Source of the DNA: Verpa conica
Lineage: Eukaryota > Ascomycota > Pezizomycetes > Pezizales > Morchellaceae
NCBI GenBank assembly: GCA_033030425.1
Contig: JAUFSD010000001.1
Coordinates: forward strand, 806,001 to 870,000
DNA: 64,000 bases
Direction: 5' to 3'
The position numbers and the translations under genes were made by a program. Under the pieces are notes generated by a model. That model was not told where the DNA came from, searched no databases, and saw only the letters and a list, made by a program, of their open reading frames with translations. This document shows positions 33,846-44,700 of the stretch, piece by piece; position 1 is the first letter of the stretch, and each line of letters starts with the position of its first letter.

Positions 33846-36085
33846 TCACCGATGTCCAATGAGCTGAATTGAATCCTCTTCATCCTCCTCTTCATCGTCG
33901 TCCTCATCATCTGCTTTATCAAAATCCAGTTCATCTTCATCAATCTCGTCCAGATCCGAAAACGCATCGCTATCCTCCGTCTCCCATCCATCATCAAATA
34001 TCAAATCCTCATCCCCATGATCCATCTCCAATGTAACCTCAATTGCCTCCTCTGCCGCTGCAAGTGCCCGATTAGCGTTCAAGATAACTGTTTCCCCACC
34101 AGCTTCGGCCCGTGCTAAACGCGGGGGGGAGTTTAATGGTTGCGTTGTGAGCGAATTTGAAGAGATCGATCTTACTGGTGCGGGAGGTATCGCTGGGGAT
34201 ATACTATTACTACTTCTGCTTATATCGCCTGTCGTGTTTTCAGGCCGGATCGTTCGAATTTGGCTAGTATTGTATGATTTACAGTTATCGCATTTAAGTC
34301 CTAGAAAGTGGAAAGGAACATTTTGCTTAGCCGAGCAGTCGTTACAAGTGATAAGACACCGCCATTTATCGTATGGAGTGGGAAGTGGTTGCGCCTCAAT
34401 TTCGCTGTCGAGGGCACGGAATTGACTTTCCATGTTTATGATCGTCCGCGTACATGTAGGACAGCGGTATGAAGTCTTCATATGCTCATAGTAACATTTA
34501 TGATGAATTGAGTGGCCACAGCTCTTTAGTACTAACGTTAGCTCTACTTAAATTTACAAGCCCGCAATAACCAAAGAGATAGGGCTACACACCATAAAAA
34601 CAACTGTCAAGGTAGATGTGAACATGTATTCGCCGCATATTGGACAGTCGCATTCTGTTGAGCGTTCTATGCATCTATGGGAACCCTCCAAGGCGATTGA
34701 CATGCACACGCCGCATTTCTATTATACGTTAATTTTATTCCCAACAAATATTGTTGTTTACAGGATTAAGGACCTTGCAGTGGAAAAAATCTTTGCCGAG
34801 GCCTTGGCCAATTCGGCATATCCCACAATCATTGCAGTGATAGATGCTTTTTCGTGGATCATTATCCCACAGTTTACACTGTAAGCCAAAAAAAAAAAAA
34901 AAACAGAGTCAGTATTACGTTCTTTCAGAAACAATTTTCAAAATTTAAAAGCACGAAATTTTCTTCCTTGATGAGCAGAAAGCACTTGAGAAACATGAGA
35001 AACAGCACTTCTTTTGGAGCAACTACCAGGAAACAGACCTTATCACAGTAATATCTAGCGCTCCTTACACCACAATTCTTGCAGTCTTGCCCAACTGGCT
35101 GAGCCGTCCCACAGTACATGCAGAGCATGTTCTTAGTCTCTCTTCTAATCAAAACATGGTCCTCATTCTCGTCATGACAGAACCTGCATGTATGCCATCT
35201 CTCACATGTTGAACATTGTAATTTTACGCCGCGGCGGTAATGTGAGCACCCAAGCTCCCGAGAGGCTGTTGAATCCATCTGAGCTGCCAAGTCTGTAGGA
35301 GCTGTTAAATCCTCGAGAGCTGCTTCATTTGTAGAAGCTACTAAGTCTGTAGGGGCAGTTATATCTGGAGTAGGCGGTCCTGTATAGTAGGTTTTTGCAG
35401 TGTCTCGAGGCGAAAGCCTAAATGGATTGTCATGCTGCGGTATGTGAAGTTCCCTCACAACGGCTTGAGACTGGTTCGACAGCTGAGAGCCTGACTCAAA
35501 TATATCCCCGGACTGACGAGAAGCATGGTATTTCTCCAACATGAGACTATGCATTCGTGTAGCCCTTTCCCGCTCCGAAACATCTAATTTCGAAATCTCA
35601 ACAAGTTTCTGACGCAAAACTTTCTGTCCATCATCTTCTGGAAGAGTTGATTTCGCGAGACGTGGTCCTGGTGTTGAATTGGCCATGTGAGGCTGGTGTA
35701 GTGCCCTAGTAGGAAATTCTGTGAGGGAGCTTGATGGCCTCGATCGCCTCGACAGCTGTAGGGCTTCAGAGGTTTGATTCTCGATTTCATTTAATCGACT
35801 AGACATGGGTGATTGTAACCCTGAGGGTGTAGCTATGATTATTAATGCCTGCTCTGAAGCAGTATCTTCCGAATCTACACCAAAGGACTCGAAGACTGGT
35901 TCTAGGGAGTGAGGAGAATGAGGTGGTGTTGCTAATTCCACAGCGGAAAAATCGTGATTGTCACCCGACAGGGTGGCGACAGAATGCGTAGGACGTTCTT
36001 CAGCAGCTGACGATTGCGACCACCGACGAGCCCGCTCAACAACAGGGCCAAGCACGGATTGAAGACGAGTAGCGTAGGTAGTCAT
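33846..36085 (-). CDS. CHY-zinc-finger / RING E3 ubiquitin ligase (RCHY1/Pirh2-like)
   Basis: Four exons (36085-35039, 34878-34774, 34718-34593, 34523-33846) give 651 residues. Order of domains: a long Ser/Pro-rich N-terminal region (1-277); a CHY zinc finger starting CSHYRRGVKLQC (about 280-349); a CTCHY finger with CKLWDNDP, IYHCNDCGICRIG and FHCKKCGVC (350-404); a RING finger CDCPICGEYM...CGHSIHHKCYYEHM...CPTC (about 407-450); a zinc ribbon with CNDC...CDNC; and a very acidic C-terminal tail. This order defines the RCHY1 family of single-subunit E3 ligases. Intron 1 is 160 nt with a T-rich tract before its AG; introns 2 and 3 are 55 and 69 nt. The start MTTYATRLQ is preferred over an upstream Met at 36154. 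It is divergent from the LYR-protein gene. Confidence 0.88.
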
Positions 36086-36999
36086 CAGAGCTGTGTATTG
36101 TGATATTATACCACACCCTACGGTTAAGCTATAGCGTACCGTTATTTGCGGCACTACAGTGTTGTTTCACTGTTATTGTTGTGAAGAGTTGGAATCCTAT
36201 TGCTAGTGGTAATATAGACTATGCTATGAGAGGGGCTTGCGGATAACTAGCTGAAAGATGGGGGAGGCGAATAATGATACAACAACTTAAGTCGAAGCTG
36301 GAGCAGAAACTAAAGGCTGTGGGGAAGGGTGATAGGCTAATGCACTCTACCACAGGGGGTGAGGAGATTATATTATGTTATTAGTTGATACTTGTAGCTG
36401 GAGTAGTCGTTGCAGTAATCGTGCCTGAGAACCAGTAGATGTAGCTTTGTCTTGATCCTGGAATAAGTATGTAGATAAGTAGTGATGAACCGTGATGGTG
36501 AGTGTGGTTGTGAGGTGATGCGTTTGACAGGAAGGATAATACCGTGGTTGTAGCCAGCTATGGGCACAAGGGGTGAACAAAGGCAATGATGACCCCAAAG
36601 CGAAGAACGACAACCAGAGCGGAGAAAGTCGCACGGAATATAATGATAATGGCAGTGGTGATGATAGTGATGACGGAGAGGATTTGAGGCGCTTATTGAT
36701 CAATTCCTCTACCCGCATCTGTGAAGCCAATAGCTACATAGTGGAGCTGACCGGGGGGGTGGGGATGGAAACCGCAGCTGCCCGCAGTACGGAGATAGTG
36801 CCGGCTTAACAACGAACTACATCATCGGTCATAGAGGGGTTACTTTAGCCACTCCAGTCCCATCACCCATAGTGATTTAATTGCATCTGACCATTTTCAG
36901 CCTCAGCGCTGACTAAAAAAAAAAGGAAGGGAAGAAAGCCACTCTTTCAAGTCCCCCTAACTAGTCAGCTTCCATTCCCATCCTCATTCCCCACCCACT
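36086..36999. promoter_or_regulatory. Divergent promoter region, CHY/RING and LYR genes
   Basis: 914 bp between divergent starts. Overlapping frames at 36368-36809 are low-complexity (Asp/Gly/Asn or Ser/Leu-rich), lack motifs and most likely lie in leader or promoter sequence. An A/AG-rich block followed by CT-rich sequence precedes the plus-strand ATG at 37000. Confidence 0.5.
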
Positions 37000-37582
37000 A
37001 TGACCCCAACTCCCTCCGTTATTATTTCATCCTACAGAGCCCTCTACAGGGCCGGTCTGGCCGCCGTACAACATTCCCATCCCGCCCGCTACGCCATCCG
37101 TGACAAAATACGAAATGCTTTCCGCACTTCACCACCTTCACAATTCTCCCAACAACGAATTGATAACACTGTTGAGTTCCTGCGCACCGCAGCAAAACGC
37201 AAAGGGATTGAACACAGAATTATTAGGAACTTGGCTTATGTTCATTATTGGCAGGTCATGAGAAAGCAAAGGTTAGTCCCCCTCATAAAAATTATAAAAG
37301 CCCTTTGGTTGTCTGATTACCTCATCATGGCAAATGAAAACTTAGATCCTTTGTTTGGCTGCTTTCCGTTTTGAGTATCCGCTTCTCTCCCCAAGACGTT
37401 TGTCTACCTCAAAATTCTCTGTTTCGGTCCCAATTCGTCACTAGTTGCCGCTCTTACCTAGCTATGGACTGACGTGGTATGTTTCATATAGCCGGATAGT
37501 TGAGGGGTTTGAAACTGCCTACAACAGCTACTACGAGAACATTAGCCTCTTGAATCAGAGTATGGATCTCGAGCTGCGATAG
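37000..37582 (+). CDS. LYR-motif protein of the DUF1763 type
   Basis: Two exons (37000-37271, 37492-37582) give 120 residues. The N-terminus SSYRALYRAGLAAVQ contains the Leu15-Tyr16-Arg17 triplet that names LYR proteins. The following helix ARYAIRDKIRNAFR and the later RIDNTVEFLRTAAKRKGIEHRI match the DUF1763 pattern. The last exon supplies the expected end, ETAYNSYYENISLLNQSMDLELR. LYR proteins are small mitochondrial matrix adaptors for acyl carrier protein, used in respiratory-complex, Fe-S and mitoribosome assembly. The specific client of this one is unknown. The 220-nt intron starts GTTAGT. Reading through it would give a different tail that lacks family resemblance, so the spliced form is preferred. 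Confidence 0.78.
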
Positions 37583-38483
37583 TAGGAGCACTATAACAGC
37601 TATGTGCTCCGTATTTCTCTAGAAATACCGTGACTATCGATCTAAATTTCCGAACCTAAGTCCGAGAGTAGAGTCTCGGGTCTGTTTCTGGGTTCTTATG
37701 CTGGTAGACAAGTGCATGTCCTTGTACGCCAGGGTACGGACCAGAAAACCCGGGAGTCATGATTTGTATGGTAGGATATCTGTGTACCGTACAAAATTGA
37801 CTTATGGCTAGTACCTGCTTTTTTACTCCTCAACGTGACGGTGCGGTTGCTTAGTCAATGACAAAATAGCCAATGGACAAGAGTTCCCGGGTAGCTTCAC
37901 CGGGCTACTGGAAGATAACGCCCTTGGAGCGATCTTTACCCAGTAGATGCATCGTACGCTCTAAAAAAAAGCAGTCAACCCTTCCACTCCGTAGTACATG
38001 ACCAGGTTTCCGTATCATGTCAAACTACATGGAACGTAACAACGCAGCCAGATATACACTAAAGACCCAACATCCCATTCTTAGAAGAGCAATAACTTTA
38101 GTGGCAATCCCGTTATTCGTCCCCCAAGTCCCACATGTGTAGATCAGCAGTTTTCTTTAGTACCGTATTAACTCGGCCATAACGAACAGAGCTGTGTGAG
38201 AGCGCAGAATATTACTAGTGGCCAAAACCTGTTTGAGCTGAGCTTGGCGTCTAGCTTTACTGGCCATAACTGAGCCCCAATGTGCATTCAACCAATCTCA
38301 GAATTTCTTTGATCACACAGTCGTGTTCGGTATCGCCGAGTTATTACGGTAGTATCAGAGAGCTGAAATTGAAACCGCTTCACGGAAGTAGTTATCCGTA
38401 AGCCTCCCCCCCGCAACACAACGTTGCTTCCGCGAGTTCCGACATTTGCTGACCAACCGGTGTTCCTAAAGCTGGGCCATGGA

Positions 38484-38796
38484 GGTAATTCTACAGTCTC
38501 CAGTAGAATTATTGCGAAAACAGGGGTTAGCGAGCAAGGGTTATGTGGTCAGTGCCTACTACTAGGGTCTTCGTTGAGAACATCAAATACAAATCAGACC
38601 TCTGAGCTCTGAGTGGCGCATTTTCGCATTACAGCCTCTGGTAGAATTATTCTGGAAACAGGGATCATCGAGCAGGGGCTTCTAGCCAATGCTATTGTCC
38701 AAACCTTCGTCAAAAACGTAGAAGACGAATTATCGTGCGCGCCACATTTCCACAATAATTATACCGGGAGCTGTAATTCTACCGGAGACTGTACAC
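38484..38796. repeat. Direct/inverted repeat group
   Basis: A 48-bp segment at 38493-38540 (ACAGTCTCCAGTAGAATTAT...) is repeated directly at 38631-38678 (ACAGCCTCTGGTAGAATTAT...). The first ~19 bp return inverted at about 38771-38791 (TAATTCTACCGGAGACTGT). The first copy also folds on itself (TAATTCTAC / GTAGAATTA). This gives nested potential stem-loops. There is no transposon end that I recognise. Confidence 0.6.
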
Positions 38797-39251
38797 TTTT
38801 TGACTATTCGTTCCTCTTGGTACGCAATCCCCTTAAGCCTACTGAGACCATTCTACTTGTACCCTAGTGGTATCGAGTGATATTTGATGCTCAATACCCG
38901 AGATAGCTCACATAGGCACTATACTACATATAGAGTCTATTCATAGAACAAGTCACAACTGAGTATCCTGGAAACGTAATCAGTCGCGCGGTTCCCATAG
39001 GTCTTACGGGGTAGACCCTCGTGTGTGTAGCATATGGTGCCTTAATGTTTAATACATTCTAGACAAATTGCTTGAGCTTGATATAGCGTCACATTGTCTC
39101 GAGTGTCGCATAAATGATTAATAAAAAATAAAAAATAACCCACTGAGAAAGCCACCAGCTTGTCAGACGATTTATGTAGGTCTTAGCCTAATAAAAGCCG
39201 CATGCAGGTCGAATTGTCTTAGGTGCACTGAGTTCGTCAATATCCAGGCCC

Positions 39252-39363
39252 AAGTACCCGGCAATGCAAGTCTTGGAAAAGGCTCTTTATTCGAATAAAC
39301 ATCTCTAGTAAGCAAAGTGCGCCTATCGATTGGTAAGAATAAGACTTGCATTGCCGGGTACTT
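39252..39363. repeat. Hairpin element 1 (perfect 23-bp arms)
   Basis: AAGTACCCGGCAATGCAAGT (39252-39271, arm continuing to 39274) is perfectly complementary to 39341-39363. The ~66-nt loop holds TTTATTCG, ATCTCTAGTAAGCAAA and GAATAAGAC. Loop words recur in the two hairpin elements downstream, but the arms differ in sequence. Confidence 0.75.
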
Positions 39364-39578
39364 CTTGCCTGCCTCGGGTATTGGGTGAGATGACTGGAAA
39401 TCGCTAGCGAGCTAATCTACAATAAGTATCTGAGAACCCAGGTCTAAGGAGGTCCTGATTCGAGGTGGCAGATCCCAGTAAAGTACACCTGTCAAGAACA
39501 CTCATTTTTCGGAAGAGAGGTATTTAGAGGCTCGTTTGGCATGACTGGGTGTCGGGTTAGGGAAGAAGAGCTTGATTG

Positions 39579-39653
39579 TGCAAGCGTGGTTCCTACCAAT
39601 GGATTGTCTCTAGCGAGTAAAACATATCTTGGTTGGAGGGAACTATATTTGCA
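39579..39653. repeat. Hairpin element 2 (imperfect arms)
   Basis: TGCAAGCGTGGTTCCTACCAA pairs imperfectly with the segment 39629-39653 (TTGGTTGGAGGGAACTATAT...TGCA). The loop carries TGTCTCTAGCGAGTAAAA, matching the loop word of the other two elements. Its arms are shorter and have more mismatches. Confidence 0.5.
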
Positions 39654-39807
39654 TTTTCGTGTTCCTCTACCTTGGCCCAAATATGTTAAGTATTGCAATA
39701 GTAGAAACGCGATGTTGTGCAGCTAGAAAGTCATATTATACATGTAGTCGTAAAAAATATATATTTACTCAATCACTAGACACTACATATAGTTAGATGC
39801 TCGCAAA

Positions 39808-39935
39808 AGGCATAAAGAACCTGAACATGCAACTATTCACAGCAAGGGTTTTTATTAGGGTTGATATCTCTAGCGAGTAAATTGTTCCTACTAATTTTTG
39901 GGGATAAGACCTGCATGTTCAAGTTCTTAATGCCT
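39808..39935. repeat. Hairpin element 3 (24-bp arms, two mismatches)
   Basis: AGGCATAAAGAACCTGAACA... (39808-39831) is complementary to 39912-39935 with two mismatches. The loop contains TTTATTAGG, ATCTCTAGCGAGTAAATTG and GATAAGACC, aligning with the loop of element 1 over about 70 nt. The arms have diverged from those of element 1 while remaining self-complementary. Confidence 0.72.
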
Positions 39936-40645
39936 GTTGTGAGTACAAATCCGGCTCACCCTATCATATATGGATGTGAAGCCGCTCTATCTTCTCGGTA
40001 GTATATCTTGTTATAGGTAACTTAGCCCACAGTAACTATTATCATCCGCTTCCCTACACCAGGCACAGAAAATTAAATCATGTACCTAAATTTAGTCAGT
40101 ATTGTAGGTCTTGTTCCGCCCTTTGTACTCAATACGTGTAGCTTTTGCATGATAGCGCAGTTTAAAATTGTTATGCTTATATATACTACCACGCTTGTAG
40201 GGTTTAATTATGAAGTATATATTGGTCATAAGTCATAAACTATAGAGGATTGATCATATAAACTTAGGTGAAGTATAACTAGATCTCTCTGCTCCAACAA
40301 GATATAAATGAAAGTTTGATACCCTCGAAAAAAATTCTATATATAGGTAAGAGTAATACATATGTAAGCGAGTGATATATGTGGTACTACAATAGCGATG
40401 ACGCTAAGTGAGGCACTGGAGAATAGGACCATGGCAAGCCAAGCACAAGAGTAAACAAATATACAAGAAAGAGAAAATTATCTGGAACACAACCCCGGAC
40501 AAAAAGAAGCAAAAGGCAAAAAGGACCCGTTTTTGTTCTGAAACCAAACTTATGTAAGCCCCGCCTCCAAACAAAACAATCCCACTCACTATTACCCATT
40601 TTCAAAATGGGAGAACTCAGGGGCTTAATATAGGAAAATAATAAT

Positions 40646-41795
40646 TTAAGCCAGGTTCCAAGTAATATCGCACCTACCTTCGGCCTCAGTACAACCCAGG
40701 GCCTTGAAAACTGCAGGCGAGCAGTCGAGGTCATAATTTCCTGACTAAATATCATATTAGGAAACGAGTAGTAAATTAATTGGTATTAGGAAACTTACGC
40801 ATCCCGGGCAGGTGTCTACAATAGTTGCTGTGACCACACCATTTTTACCATTAATATTGACTTTCTGGCCTATAAACAATTAGTTTTTGATAGTTTCACC
40901 AGAACCTAAGATGCTTACCGCAATGGGGATTTGCGTTGGGGTTAGCGACAACGCCCATGTAGAGATGTGAAGCAGCGACGATCATGTCGCTATCTGAGCT
41001 TGTAATACCACAAGAGCCTAGACCAGTAGCGTAGTACGTAATCTGACCAGAGTACCCAGACCCAGCAGAAGGGGTGGTGGTTTCAACAGGTGCGGGGGTG
41101 GTTGAAGCGACCTTTGTAGTAGTTGGGATGGTAGTCTCTGGAATGACTGTAGTGGTGGTTGGGATAGCAATTGAAGTAAGTGTGGGCAAGATGGTTGATG
41201 TGGGAATCTCAATGGTTGTTGAAGGGATTGAGATTGATGGTGTGGAAGTGGTCAAGGCCTGAGTAGTTGACTCTTTGCTAGAGGTAGGCTCAAAAGTAGT
41301 GGTAGATGTGGGTTCTGTGGATGTAGCCTTGGTAGATGTGGAGGAAGTTGACTCTATAGAAGATGATGAGGTAGGAGTGCTAGTCGATTCAGTTGATGAG
41401 GACGAAGCAGATGAAGAGAATGAAGTGTGTGATGAGGATGAGGAAGATGATGAAAACGATGAAAACGATGAGGAAGATGTCGACAATGTCGACGGGGTAG
41501 TGTTAGAGGATGAAGTCGGTGTCCCGACAGTCACCTCGGGAGTGGAGGCACTAGGGGTCTCATACCCATGTTCCCATGTCTTTGTCTCCTCATACTCTTG
41601 GGCAGACGTTGAGGCTTCAGCAGCATAGAAAGTCTCTTCAGGGGCAGCAACCCAAACAGTTGAAGTCTCTTGAACAACCTCAGTGTAGGTTTCATAAACA
41701 GTAGCAACTTCAATCGCACGCTCCTTGATGGGAGCAGCTAAAACGGTGGTCAAAGAGAGGACAAGGCTCAAAGCAGTGGTGCTAGAGAACTTCAT
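40646..41795 (-). CDS. Secreted expansin-like / RlpA double-psi beta-barrel protein
   Basis: Three exons (41795-40919, 40869-40799, 40744-40646) give 348 residues. A signal peptide (MKFSSTTALSLVLSLTTVLA) is followed by a short linker, a long Ser/Thr-rich, probably O-glycosylated stretch (about 85-250), and a C-terminal double-psi beta-barrel domain: GQITYYATGLGSCG, the short block SDSDMIVAASH, GVVTATIVDTCPGC, the helix SPAVFKALG and the closing ITWNLA. Paired Cys residues match this extracellular fold. Fungal members (expansin-like, 'riboflavin aldehyde-forming enzyme'-like) bind or loosen wall polysaccharides; enzymatic activity is doubtful. The start at 41795 is chosen because the signal peptide begins there; the 34 codons upstream are leader. 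CTATATAG at 41919-41926 sits ~125 bp upstream and may serve as a TATA element. Confidence 0.86.
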
Positions 41796-44700
41796 GGTGA
41801 ATAGTGCTATTCGTGATGGTTTGCTGTAGAAGCTGTAGGGTGGAATCGACTGGCGATTACGGTAGTATTGGTATTGACTGTGGTCGTAGGATAGCAAAAA
41901 GCTATGGGAATGAATGGTCTATATAGTTCGCCAGGGAACGTTGATGGACAGGTGGAGTAGAAAGGAATGACTACTCTGAAGCAATGTGTATGTCTCTATG
42001 ATGAACGAGAACGATTGGTGAGCCAGGAAGTAGTTATATAGGTCCTGGAAACGACAGGAGACCGACGTGGACCCAATGGCGCAGCAAATGAGTGGGGGCA
42101 ATGAGAAGGGATGGGGGAATTAAGCGGCAGACAGGGGGCAGGTAGGAAATTTTACACTTCTGCAGCTGGTCAAACGATAAAAAAAATAAAAAAAAGGAGC
42201 GTGGGCGGGATGATGAGTAGTAGAGGGGGCCGGGGATGCTGCAGCAAGAACTATTACTGGTAAAGGAGTGTGGTCCTGTGTAAACAGAAAAGTGTGTGGT
42301 TGATGTAAGTGGGTGAAGAGGAAAGACTGAAGACGAAGACGAAGAGAGGCACACCAGCCGGGACATGCAGCAGGGAAGCGGGCAGGCTTTTACGTGGATC
42401 AAACCGCGCGTCTGACTGTCTGCCGCTTGAATTTCCTGACCCTTTCCGTTTCCCTATCCCTATCCCCTGACTACCACTTGGGCTCGTATTTCCCTTAGTG
42501 AGTGTGTGTGAAACATGTTGTCAAAAGCAAAAAAAAAAAAATTCAGCAGGTCTGTATCAGTGCTAGGCCCTACTTCTCTTGTCCTGGTGTAGACACAGAT
42601 CTCAGGAGATTGGGGTTTGCTTGTTCAACAAAGGTTAAAACTCGAAACAAAGCCCCTCTATCATCGCCCTCCATCGCTTTGGGTGCGAGCGCTTCCAAAT
42701 TTGGTCAGACTCAGGTACCAAATTATGCAGCAGGCATCATTGCTCAGGGGTAAATTAAATACCAGACACACTCAGATGTCCGCTTCGCTTTGCATCCTTC
42801 AGTGCACAAGCGCTCCTATTGGTGTGGCGCAATTGTGGTTCGGGAGATAGCCATGCTTCTTGGTGTTGCTTGGCTTTTTGAATCCTGCAAGTGCCCTATG
42901 GAAGCCGGTGCTATTACACCCTAACCCTGGTTTCTCCCTATCCTGCGTGATTTTGTGCCTTTTCCGCACCCACCCCCAAAATATGCCCTGTCGCTTGTCA
43001 AGCCAATCATTTCTGTGCTTACCTGGAAAATTGCAAGTTCAAAGCCAGCCAGCCAGCCAAGACTTTCCAATTTAAATATTAAACAACAATAAGCGATGGG
43101 TGATCCGTGTCAAGGAAGAAAAATATCTTCGTCTAGGATGATGAACGGGCGATTGGACGCGGTTGGTAAGATAGTAATGCATAGTATATTGCAGGAGACT
43201 TTAAGACAGCAGATGTCCAACGACTAGACTCTTCCGCGGCGGGTATCAGTAGTAGCTGAAGCCTTGTATGAACATGGTTTGTCAGACTCGTTTTTCTGAG
43301 GTTGTTTTTGACAACTGTCACCTCTGAAGACTCTCGAATACCTTAAACCGTGCGAGTGCAGGAAATGTGTATTTTTATAGCCAAATTCGGTTTATCCGAT
43401 GATACAAAATCCTGGTATCCCCCAACTGCTGACGGCTATGATCTTTGTTTCTACCGGGCCCCCCGCGGGTGATAATCATGATAGGACAATTGATAAAGAA
43501 ATGTTTACGCAGCGTCCCGCAAGTCTGTTCAAGTTGGAATTCCGAGGCTGTATGGAATCGAAACGGATTAATTAGTGTGTCAGCAATTCAAGTACCCCGC
43601 AGGGCTGCAGTCATAACAAAATTGAGTACCTTTCTGCGAAATTTTCACCCCATTTCAAGTAGGCATGTAGGAAGTCGTATGTACCTGCCTTGGAGTACAT
43701 GTGCAGCCAACATTGTCTCTTGTGTTGTATGCGCCCTTTTGTCTTACTTCCGTTTTCCCGAACAAAATTATCACTCGATGAGATACTTGACATGATGGCT
43801 GAAGAGAGCTCGGCCCTAGGGTACCAATGGGGCGAGAAGTCTTCGATAATTCTTTTTCGGTTTGTCATTATTGTCAGGTTCCGTCTTTTCATCACTCTAC
43901 AGCTGAAACCGATACTCAGAGGCTGCGTATCGTGAAATACAATACACCCTGTTTGGATAAATCGAACCCATAGGTTTGGCACTAGAATCTTACGAGAATC
44001 GTTCCTGTATGGTGACAAGCACTGGCTTGTGAGGGTGATAGCTGAAGCTTGTATCCTTGTTGACCATATCCTTAGATGAAGATTTCGGAACTAGAATACC
44101 TGTCGTGGTATGTAACCATGACTCTGGACCCGAGTCCATAGCGGCGAGTCCCTTTGACTGTTTTATGCTCTTTTAGTAATTCTAAGAACCTAAGGTATGT
44201 GATTGTCTTTAACAGGTGGTTGGTCAATGACCTGACGCTTGTCTATCATTCCGGCTACCAGTCCGGCTGCATCCCGAGGTCTTCGCTTCATGTGCCGAAC
44301 CTGCCATCACCACGCGCATAACCGATCCTGCTTGAGCAAGATGGCAAATGTAGTTGCAACAGACAACCTAGAAATACTTCTCCTTGGTAACAGCCTTTAT
44401 TTATTTTACCGGTTTTAGACCCTGGGGCCTGCATCCCTACGACTGCTACAATTATTTAAATGCAAAAATTCCCTTCTCCCATGAACTTTCTCACTTTGCA
44501 GGACACCATATGTGTTTACTAGAGTTCCCGCCCAGTTGTGATTTTCCGGCGACTAAATAACTTGTATTTGGTGTTGGCATTTAAAAAATGGGGTAAAACG
44601 GCATGGACCATATACGTGTTTCTTCTATTCTTTGTTCTTTCGGTGGTCAGCTGGAGCTCAAGGTCAGGCTTTGAGGCTGATGATCTGTTGTAGCTTTGCA

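Larger units (their letters stand above)
37583..40645. other. Hairpin-rich gap
   Basis: 3 kb without a recognised gene. Within ~330 bp of the LYR-gene stop are several close inverted repeats: GGAGCAC/GTGCTCC (37585-37610), GTATTTCTCTAGAAATAC (37611-37628), CCGAGA/TCTCGG (37662-37679) and GTAGC/GCTAC (37891-37908). A direct and inverted repeat group lies at 38484-38796 and a hairpin-element cluster at 39252-39935. The frame at 38613-38867 falls across the repeat group and is not considered a gene. Confidence 0.55.

Noticed and set aside
34888..34902. Poly(A) run as a retroposition tail
   Set aside because: On the minus strand it is the polypyrimidine tract of the first intron of the CHY/RING ligase gene.
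36368..36809. Opposing frames of 120 and 78 codons between the CHY/RING and LYR genes
   Set aside because: Low-complexity Ser/Leu or Asp/Asn/Gly sequence in a divergent promoter; no homology pattern.
38424..38867. Two consecutive plus-strand frames with similar peptides (RII-TG--EQGL)
   Set aside because: The peptide similarity comes from a 48-bp direct repeat that also occurs inverted. This is repeat structure, not a duplicated gene.
41018..41628. Frames overlapping the expansin-like gene on both strands
   Set aside because: Shadows of the Ser/Thr repeat-coding exon.
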